Shown here: positions 1-4,567 of the stretch, piece after piece | How positions within the stretch are numbered: the first letter of the stretch is position 1 | Layout: each line of letters begins with the position of its first letter | Origin: Bifidobacteriaceae bacterium | GTDB taxonomy: Bacteria > Actinomycetota > Actinomycetes > Actinomycetales > WQXJ01 | Length of the DNA: 6,748 nt | Reading direction: 5' to 3' | Assembly: GCA_031272565.1 (NCBI GenBank) | Contig: JAISTN010000343.1 | Coordinates: 1-6,748, forward strand | Notes under the pieces: model-generated | The model's input: only the letters and a program-made list of their open reading frames with translations | Database searches by the model: none | What the model was told of the DNA's origin: nothing | Program-made: the position numbers and the translations under genes

Positions 1-363
1 GGGGGCGGACAGGGTGTAAAAGGCCTGATCAGGGGTTAGGCCTTCGAGTTCCCGCAGGCTGGCCGCGCGAGCCTCGTTGGCCAGCGAGGCCCGCCAGCCG
101 GTGCGCGGCGCCTTGCGGGACCGGTGTGGGGTGTACATGGCGGCCATCCGGATGTAGCCGCCCAACGGAATCCACTTGAAACCGAACTCGGTGCCACGCC
201 AGGGCTTGGACCAGATGGTGGGGCCAAAGCCCACCATGTACTGCGACACCTTGATGCCAAAGGCCTTAGCCGGCAGCAGGTGGCCCAGTTCGTGCCAGGC
301 AACGGAGAACACCAGGATGATGATGAACACCACCAGGCCAAGCGCGTACAGGGCAACGGTCAC
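1..363 (-). CDS. rseP: RseP/Rip1-type M50 site-2 metalloprotease, N-terminal part (runs off left edge)
   Basis: This is a membrane-embedded zinc protease that cuts substrates such as anti-sigma factors within the membrane (family knowledge). Only the first 121 residues are in the window. Residues 3-22 form a hydrophobic helix that runs into HELGH at 24-28, the HExxH zinc and catalytic motif of family M50. Further on are YMVGFGP at about 38-44 and PLGGYIRM, the conserved segments that follow the first helix in RseP/Rip1 proteins. The reading frame is open to the window edge, and the PDZ domain and second catalytic motif would lie beyond it. The GTG start at 363-361 was chosen because AAGGAGG lies 7 nt upstream and the hydrophobic helix begins at once. 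This GTG overlaps the TGA of the dxr-remnant frame (GTGA). Its place after dxr is the usual actinobacterial order. The family assignment is secure; the substrate is unknown. Confidence 0.94.
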   Translation of the reverse strand, partial: MTVALYALGLVVFIIILVFSVAWHELGHLLPAKAFGIKVSQYMVGFGPTIWSKPWRGTEFGFKWIPLGGYIRMAAMYTPHRSRKAPRTGWRASLANEARAASLRELEGLTPDQAFYTLSAP

Positions 364-370
364 GGCCGGG

Positions 371-377
371 CCTCCTT
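371..377 (-). promoter_or_regulatory. Ribosome binding site of rseP
   Basis: On the minus strand the bases read AAGGAGG, a full Shine-Dalgarno match, 7 nt before the GTG start of rseP. This decides the start codon. The site lies inside the last codons of the dxr-remnant frame, as expected where an upstream gene was translationally coupled to rseP. Confidence 0.85.
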
Positions 378-408
378 GGTGGGCTGGCCCTCACTGGTGG
401 ACCGCGGG

Positions 409-474
409 GCCGCCGACGTCGCTCGCGGGGCAACCGGCAGTGCCGCCGATGTCGCTCGCGGGGCAACCGGCGGT
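409..474. repeat. Tandem repeat, two 33-bp units
   Basis: Units 409-441 and 442-474 are identical at 31 of 33 positions (differences at 417/450 and 439/472). In the minus-strand remnant frame they encode two copies of PVAPRATSAA. The intact dxr has no counterpart, so the 66 bp look like an insertion or expansion in the tail of the decayed copy. Both unit and total length are multiples of three, so the frame into rseP is kept. Confidence 0.85.
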
Positions 475-810
475 ACCGCCGCTGCCGCGGCGGCACGGTT
501 GCCGCCCCATTGTTCAGCCATCATCACCTGACCAAGGGTAGGGGTCGCTCCTGGAGAAACCTGGGAATCACGCTGGGCGGCCAGTTGGACCAGCGTGTCG
601 GTAGTGGCCGGGAACGTCCGGTGGTCCACCGGCCCGAGGGTCCAAGCGGCTTGAGGTGACGGCACCCGCCTATGCTCTCACGCCCGGGCGAGGCAGTGCC
701 GCCCATGGCCAAGGGGAGCTTCACGCCGATCCCGGTCAAGAACCGGACCAGAATTGACCAAGATCGCTCCGAAGGTCCCCCCGTCAAGGCGGGGCCGTCC
801 CTGGACTAGC

Positions 811-845
811 CGCCGGCCAACCGGCCGCCACCACCCTGGCCGGCG
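811..845 (-). terminator. GC-rich hairpin just after the dxr stop; possible terminator or processing stem
   Basis: CGCCGGCC at 811-818 and GGCCGGCG at 838-845 are perfect 8-bp complementary arms with a 19-nt loop, beginning 7 nt past the dxr stop codon. No T-tract follows on the minus strand. A second, smaller stem (CCCCG 779-783 with CGGGG 790-794) lies further downstream. Actinobacterial terminators often lack a U-tract, so weak termination or mRNA stabilisation is possible, but GC-rich DNA also forms such stems by chance. Confidence 0.3.
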
Positions 846-881
846 TCCCCACCTACTGGTGACCTGAGGTCGAGTAGTCAG
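840..881. repeat. Copy of a 42-bp sequence also found upstream of dxr
   Basis: These bases align without gaps to 2072-2113. The first 28 positions match at 22/28, including 11 consecutive identities at 840-850, and the last five bases (GTCAG) also match; the nine between hardly match. This copy spans the last nine codons of dxr and its stop at 853-855. A shorter related stretch is at 389-403. It may be a trace of tandem duplication; chance is not excluded at this length. Confidence 0.5.
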
Positions 882-2043
882 TTGCCGCGGCGGCCTGGTC
901 GCGGCCCCATTGTTCAGCCATCATCACCTGGCCAAGGGTAGGGGTCGCTCCTGAAAAGACTGGTGGATCGTATTGGGTGACCAGTTGCACCAGCGTGTCA
1001 GCAATTGCCAGGTACGGCAGGCGGCCCTGCAGGAAGGCCGCCACCAGCACCTCGTTGGCCGCATTCAGCACGGCTGGATGCAGGGGCGAAGCGCCGATGG
1101 CGTAGCGGGCCAACTCGACGGCCGGGAACGTGTGATGATCCACCGGCTCGAACGTCCAGGCAGTGGGCTGAGTGAACTCGGTCCGCCCAATCACGCCCGG
1201 CAGCCGCTCCGGCCAGGTCAGACCCAGCGCGATGGGCAGGCGCATGTCCGGCGGGGAGACCTGCGCCAGGATGGCGCCGTCCCGGAAGGCCACCATCGAG
1301 TGGACCACCGACTGGGGGTGCACCACCACGTCGATCCGGTCCGGTGGAAAGCCGAACAGGTGGTGGGCCTCAATCAGTTCCAAAGCCTTGTTCACCAGGG
1401 TTGCCGAGTTGATGGTGACCACCGGTCCCATGTCCCAGGTGGGGTGAGCCAGAGCCTGAGCGGGCGTGATGTCCTGCAACTCGGCCCGGGCGCGGCCCCG
1501 GAACGGGCCGCCGGAGGCGGTCAGGATCAACCGTTCCGCTTCTGCGCGCCGCCCGCCGCGCAGGCATTGGGCAATGGCGCTGTGTTCCGAATCGACCGGC
1601 ACAATCTGATCCGGGCGAACCTGGGCCGCCCTCACCAAGCTGCCGCCCACCACCAGTGACTCCTTGTTCGCCAGGGCCAAGGTAGAACCGGCCTTCAAGG
1701 CGGCCAGAGTAGGGGCCAAGCCGACCCCGCCGGTGATGCCGTTCAGAACGACATCGGCCCCTTGCCCAGCCACCTGGGCGGCGGCATCGGGCCCAGCCAG
1801 AATCTGTGGCTTGAAGCCGCTGCCGGCCAGTGCCTCACCGAGCCGGGCGGCGGCCTCCGGCGCGGCCACGGCCACCGCCTTGGGGTGGTACCGCCGGACC
1901 TGCTGCGCCAGCAACGCGGGATCGGCGCCGCCGGCCGCCAGCGAATCCACCGCCAGCGCCTCCGGATGGGCCGCGATCACCTCCAAGGCCTGGGTGCCGA
2001 TCGACCCGGTAGACCCCAGCACGGCAACCGAACGCAAATTCAC
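853..2043 (-). CDS. dxr: 1-deoxy-D-xylulose 5-phosphate reductoisomerase
   Basis: The enzyme converts 1-deoxy-D-xylulose 5-phosphate to 2-C-methyl-D-erythritol 4-phosphate with NADPH and a divalent metal, the committed step of the MEP isoprenoid pathway in the cytosol. The 396 residues are close to the 398 of the E. coli enzyme. GSTGSIG at 10-16 is the NADPH-binding loop and LANKESLV is at 124-131. D151-S-E153 in PVDSEH supplies the metal ligands and ASGG is at 176-179. H200, S213, N218, K219 and E222 match the substrate-binding segment. NAANEV at 327-332 belongs to the C-terminal helical domain. All key residues are present, so it should be active. The GTG start is the first start after an in-frame TGA at 2058-2056 and sits directly before the Rossmann strand. 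No clear Shine-Dalgarno sequence precedes it. A decayed copy of its 3' part lies downstream, and the last nine codons fall in a short repeat shared with its own upstream region. Confidence 0.97.
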   Translation of the reverse strand: MNLRSVAVLGSTGSIGTQALEVIAAHPEALAVDSLAAGGADPALLAQQVRRYHPKAVAVAAPEAAARLGEALAGSGFKPQILAGPDAAAQVAGQGADVVLNGITGGVGLAPTLAALKAGSTLALANKESLVVGGSLVRAAQVRPDQIVPVDSEHSAIAQCLRGGRRAEAERLILTASGGPFRGRARAELQDITPAQALAHPTWDMGPVVTINSATLVNKALELIEAHHLFGFPPDRIDVVVHPQSVVHSMVAFRDGAILAQVSPPDMRLPIALGLTWPERLPGVIGRTEFTQPTAWTFEPVDHHTFPAVELARYAIGASPLHPAVLNAANEVLVAAFLQGRLPYLAIADTLVQLVTQYDPPVFSGATPTLGQVMMAEQWGRDQAAAATDYSTSGHQ

Positions 2044-2071
2044 CCGCCCATGGTCTCACGCCGCCCGCCGT

Positions 2072-2113
2072 CCGGCGTCCCCGCTCATTGGTGGCTTGAC
2101 TCGGCTGCGTCAG
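2072..2113. repeat. Copy of the 42-bp sequence that spans the dxr stop codon, here upstream of dxr
   Basis: This aligns gap-free with 840-881 (about 28/42 overall, 22/28 over 2072-2099). It lies in the 142-bp interval between the divergent dxr and PH-domain genes, starting 29 bp upstream of the dxr start. It could be a leftover of an earlier dxr tail or of a duplicated upstream region. Apart from this and the possible promoter to its right, I see nothing definite in the interval. Confidence 0.5.
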
Positions 2114-2149
2114 CGGCGGGGCGCCAGCGGGGCCACCACGGCCCGGCGC

Positions 2150-2179
2150 TTGGGTGAAACGCGCTGCTTGCGCCACAAT
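2150..2179 (+). promoter_or_regulatory. Possible promoter giving a leaderless mRNA for the PH-domain gene
   Basis: TTGGGT at 2150-2155 and CACAAT at 2174-2179 are separated by 18 nt. The second hexamer ends 7 nt before the A of the ATG at 2186, which would place the transcription start on the start codon. Leaderless mRNAs are common in actinobacteria. The only Shine-Dalgarno-like bases (GAGG 2181-2184) are one nt from the ATG, too close to work, which favours this reading. Both hexamers match consensus imperfectly, so this is tentative. Confidence 0.35.
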
Positions 2180-2185
2180 TGAGGC

Positions 2186-2785
2186 ATGCCATTCAGCAAG
2201 AAAGAACTCGCCGTTGAGGAATATGTTGTTTTCCACGCTCGCGCCCACTGGAAAACCCTGGTGGCGCCCTTCCTGGTCCTGGCCGCCGCCATCGCCGGCA
2301 CGCTGGTCTGCTACCTGGTCCTGATCCCGGAACGCGAATCGTTCAACTGGTTGCGCTGGGCGGTGCTTGGCCTGGCCGTCCTGGTAATCGCGATCTGGTT
2401 TATTGCCCCCCTGATTCGCTGGGCCTGCCGCACCGACACCTTGACCAACTACCGGCTGATCAGCCGCGAAGGCGTGTTCAAGCGCGAAGGCCGCGACATC
2501 CCGATGGACCGCGTTCATGCGGTCAACTACACCCAGACCTTCCTGGAGCGGATCCTGGGCGCCGGCACGCTGATTGTCCAGACGGCAGCCCAAACCGGTG
2601 ATGTCAACTTGGACGATGTGGCCAAGGTCAAGCGCCGCCAGTTGCAGATCAACGAACAGTTGCTGAACCGCGACTTCGAATCGGTGGCGCCGGACAGCCG
2701 CAGCGGCCGCGCCGCCGAGGCCGCCCAAGGCCGCTTCCAGTCGACCGCCACCCCGCCACCCCCGCCCCCGGCACCCACCGCATAG
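2186..2785 (+). CDS. Membrane protein with bacterial PH domain (bPH2/DUF304 type)
   Basis: The 199-residue protein has two hydrophobic helices at about 25-47 and 56-79, followed by a bacterial PH domain at about 80-152. The segment from TNYRLISREGVFKREG through IPMDRVHAV to ILGAGTLIVQTA follows the bPH2 pattern of a TN-R--I----G-----R-IP--R sequence ending in a LG-GTL-V strand pair. The C-terminal 40 residues are charged then low-complexity, ending in a run of seven prolines. Function is unknown; membrane-anchored PH domains of this kind are widespread in actinobacteria and lack an established ligand. The ATG at 2186 is the first start after an in-frame TGA at 2180-2182. The gene is alone on the plus strand, divergent from dxr and convergent with the DivIVA-repeat gene, so it is probably its own transcription unit. 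Family call is good; any role is unassigned. Confidence 0.88.
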   Translation: MPFSKKELAVEEYVVFHARAHWKTLVAPFLVLAAAIAGTLVCYLVLIPERESFNWLRWAVLGLAVLVIAIWFIAPLIRWACRTDTLTNYRLISREGVFKREGRDIPMDRVHAVNYTQTFLERILGAGTLIVQTAAQTGDVNLDDVAKVKRRQLQINEQLLNRDFESVAPDSRSGRAAEAAQGRFQSTATPPPPPPAPTA

Positions 2786-2832
2786 GCACTACCCGCCTGA
2801 ACCACAGGCTGGCTTGTCACGGCTGTCGCTCA

Positions 2833-2896
2833 GCCCACATGGTCACATTTTCGCTGCCCGTGTGCACCTAGAAGATGTGGCATGCGACATGTGGGC
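2833..2896. repeat. Imperfect inverted repeat between convergent genes
   Basis: GCCCACATG at 2833-2841 and CATGTGGGC at 2888-2896 are perfectly complementary 9-bp arms. A second pair, CACAT 2844-2848 and ATGTG 2875-2879, nests inside with an asymmetric internal loop. There is no T-tract on either strand, so it is not a classical terminator. It lies in the 164-bp gap between two convergent genes, where a bidirectional terminator or mRNA 3'-end stem would be plausible. Role unknown. Confidence 0.6.
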
Positions 2897-2919
2897 GCGC
2901 GCGGGAACAGGCAAGAAGA

Positions 2920-2949
2920 CCCACCGAACCTAAGGGTGCGGCCGGTGGG
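2920..2949 (-). terminator. Rho-independent-like terminator of the frr-cdsA-rlmN-DivIVA operon
   Basis: On the minus strand the stem CCCACCG/CGGTGGG (arms 2943-2949 and 2920-2926) starts directly after the TAG stop of the DivIVA-repeat gene. An inner ACC/GGT pair can shorten the loop. It is followed by TCTTCTT, a T-rich tail. Position, stem and tail together fit a terminator for the leftward operon. Confidence 0.7.
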
Positions 2950-3501
2950 CTATTCGGCGGCCAGCAGGACTTCCAGGGCGCGGTCTAGGAAGGCGTCTAC
3001 CGGGCCCATGGCGTAGCCCCGCTTGCCCCGCACCGGCGTGAACACGGCGTGGCGGACATCGGCGCTAGCCAGCGGTGTGCCGTCGTTGAAATAGGCCGCC
3101 AGGCGGTGCAACAGCGAGTCGACCTGGACCTTGTCGTAGGCCGGCTTACCTGATTCGGCCGCGGCGAACTTCTGGCCATCCGGCCGCCCCAGCCTGTCAT
3201 ACAAGGTGGTGGCCCGGTCCACGATCTTGTCCAGCCAGGCCTGCTGGCCGTGCAGCGCAATGAACTCGGCCCGCTGCTTGCGGGTGAAGGCGCTGTCCAA
3301 CCGGTCCAAGGCGCCATCCACCTGGGCCTCGTCATAGCCGCCCCGGACCTGGGCAAACGCCACCGTGCGCACCTCGTCCGGTCCCAACTGCTCTGGTGAC
3401 ACGCCTTCATAGATCGCCTGAGCCCGCGCAAAGAACTCGTTGACCTCATGGGGGTCGTAGCCGCGGGCGCCGCCCTTAGCCCGCCGGAACAGATCAGCCA
3501 T
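2950..3501 (-). CDS. DivIVA-domain repeat protein (four repeats)
   Basis: The 183-residue soluble protein carries four copies of the short DivIVA N-terminal-type motif, at about residues 5-31, 44-72, 112-138 and 149-180. Each has a hydrophobic start, a G-Y or A-Y turn, then V-D/N---L/F-DR or similar (GYDPHEVNEFFARA, GYDEAQVDGALDRL, AYDKVQVDSLLHRL, GYAMGPVDAFLDRA). In DivIVA/Wag31 this motif associates with the membrane at curved or polar sites. Here there is no long coiled coil, so it is not the polar-growth DivIVA itself but resembles the small DivIVA-repeat proteins of actinobacteria, whose role is not established. The ATG overlaps the 3' end of rlmN by 8 nt, and AAGGAGG lies 9 nt upstream, so translation is probably coupled. 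The TAG stop is followed immediately by a terminator hairpin, making this the last gene of the operon. Confidence 0.85.
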   Translation of the reverse strand: MADLFRRAKGGARGYDPHEVNEFFARAQAIYEGVSPEQLGPDEVRTVAFAQVRGGYDEAQVDGALDRLDSAFTRKQRAEFIALHGQQAWLDKIVDRATTLYDRLGRPDGQKFAAAESGKPAYDKVQVDSLLHRLAAYFNDGTPLASADVRHAVFTPVRGKRGYAMGPVDAFLDRALEVLLAAE

Positions 3502-4567
3502 TCGCCTTTGCCTCCTTAGCCGCCAGTTGACCGCATGCGCCGTCGATCTCCCGCCCCCTGGTGTCGCGCAAGGTGACGGTCAAGCCTGCCCGGCGTAGCG
3601 TTTCCACAAACGCATTCTCCGCCTCAGGGCGGCTGGCCGTCCAGACCGAGCCTGCCACCGGGTTGAGCGGAATGGGATTGACATGAACCCATCCGGTCCC
3701 GTAGTGGGTGAGCCGCTCCGCCAAGAGTGACGCACGCCACTGTTGATCATTGATATCGCGAATCAGCGCGTATTCGACGCTGACTCGCCGCCCAGAGGCC
3801 GCAAAATACCCGTGAGCGGCCCGCAGCACCTGGCTGATGGGCCAGCGCCGGTTGACCGGCACCAACCGGTCCCGCAACTCGTCATCGGGCGCATGCAGCG
3901 ACACGGCCAACCGCACCGGCAAGCCTTCGGCCGCCAGGCGCCCGATGCCGTTCACCAGACCACACGTTGACACCGTCAAGTTCCGGGCACTGATGCCCAG
4001 CCCGGCCGGCGGCGCTTCGCTGATGGCCCGCAGCGACCGCGCCACCGCGGAGTAGTTGGCCAGCGGTTCGCCCATGCCCATGAAGACCACGTTCGACAGC
4101 CGGCCCAAGTCACGGTCCCTGGCTAGGGCCGCCGCCTGGCGAACCTGCTCCACGATCTCGCCGGCCGAAAGGTTGCGCTGCAAACCCAACTGGCCGGTGG
4201 CACAGAACGGGCAGCCCATGCCGCAACCCGCTTGGGCCGAAACACAGACCGTCACCCGGTCCGGGTACGCCATTGTGACCGTCTCGATGGCGATGCCGTC
4301 ATGCAGGTGGAACAACGTCTTGACCGTCCGGCCGCCATCGGCCACCTGCTGCGCCACCGGGGTCAGCAATGGGGGCAGGAAGGTGGCCGCCAACTCGGCC
4401 CGGGTGCCGGCTGGCAAGTCTGTCATGGCGGCTGGGTCGGCCGTCAAGTGCCCAAAATAATGGGTGGCCAACTGCGCCGCCCGCATACCTGGGTAGCCCA
4501 GTTCTTGGGCCCAGGCCCGCCGGCCGGCCGGGTCAAGATCGGCCAGGTGGCGCGGTGCCAGCCTCAC
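3494..4567 (-). CDS. rlmN: Dual-specificity RlmN 23S rRNA (A2503-C2)/tRNA (A37-C2) methyltransferase
   Basis: This radical SAM enzyme methylates C2 of adenine 2503 in 23S rRNA and of A37 in some tRNAs, using a cysteine methyl carrier. With the start chosen here it has 357 residues, normal for the family. C108 and C345 match the two catalytic cysteines of RlmN (C345 in REIDGACGQL). CGMGCPFC gives cluster ligands C115, C119 and C122 (CxxxCxxC). FMGMGEPLANY at 162-172 is the SAM-contact motif, and VSLHAPDDELRDRLVPVN and NPIPLNPV are typical family segments. A longer frame reaches 4777 but would overlap the catalytic end of cdsA by over 200 bp and add unrelated sequence. The GTG at 4567-4565 overlaps the cdsA stop as GTGA and places APRHLADLDPAGRRAW at the N-terminus, as in actinobacterial homologues. 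No good Shine-Dalgarno is seen, so initiation probably relies on coupling. Confidence 0.96.
   Translation of the reverse strand: MRLAPRHLADLDPAGRRAWAQELGYPGMRAAQLATHYFGHLTADPAAMTDLPAGTRAELAATFLPPLLTPVAQQVADGGRTVKTLFHLHDGIAIETVTMAYPDRVTVCVSAQAGCGMGCPFCATGQLGLQRNLSAGEIVEQVRQAAALARDRDLGRLSNVVFMGMGEPLANYSAVARSLRAISEAPPAGLGISARNLTVSTCGLVNGIGRLAAEGLPVRLAVSLHAPDDELRDRLVPVNRRWPISQVLRAAHGYFAASGRRVSVEYALIRDINDQQWRASLLAERLTHYGTGWVHVNPIPLNPVAGSVWTASRPEAENAFVETLRRAGLTVTLRDTRGREIDGACGQLAAKEAKANG
3511..3517 (-). promoter_or_regulatory. Ribosome binding site of the DivIVA-repeat gene
   Basis: The minus strand reads AAGGAGG 9 nt before the ATG at 3501, inside the end of rlmN. This supports an own, strong initiation site despite the 8-nt overlap of the two genes. 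Confidence 0.8.

Larger units (their letters stand above)
360..790 (-). pseudogene. Decayed tandem partial copy of the dxr 3' region
   Basis: This is a remnant of 1-deoxy-D-xylulose 5-phosphate reductoisomerase and cannot be catalytic: it has no NADPH-binding or metal-binding half. Positions 481-600 match dxr 881-1000 at 99/120 without a gap, and 607-646 match 1121-1160 at 32/40. Between these blocks 120 bp of dxr are replaced by 6 bp, removing residues about 309-347, including the conserved NAANEV segment. Above about 650 the similarity continues in another frame (LPLAMG against LPIALG of dxr, and the shared 10-mer at 678-687 and 1191-1200) and fades near 790. A frame open from a GTG at 665 to a TGA at 362-360 could encode 101 residues: AWTLGPVDHRTFPA, the deletion joint, GATPTLGQVMMAEQWG, then an Ala/Pro-rich tail ending TKEARP. 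The TGA overlaps the rseP GTG. The 481-690 core is solid; the upper boundary is approximate. Any translation product is speculative. Confidence 0.85.

Noticed and set aside
36..356. Minus-strand frame overlapping the start of rseP in another register
   Set aside because: The correct register contains HELGH, a membrane helix and a full Shine-Dalgarno; this one is a Trp/Ser/Arg-rich shadow.
124..531. Plus-strand frame containing two ADVARGATG repeats
   Set aside because: It runs opposite rseP and the dxr remnant. The repeats are the antisense reading of the 33-bp tandem repeat; no ribosome binding site or domain supports it.
973..1659. Plus-strand frame of 228 codons antisense to dxr
   Set aside because: It lies wholly opposite intact dxr, with no motif and no plausible initiation signal.
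1835..2728. Long minus-strand open frame (297 codons) antisense to the PH-domain gene and into the start of dxr
   Set aside because: It overlaps two convincing genes, has no recognisable domain, and its Gly/Arg-rich end is the out-of-frame reading of dxr. Long antisense frames are expected in GC-rich coding DNA.
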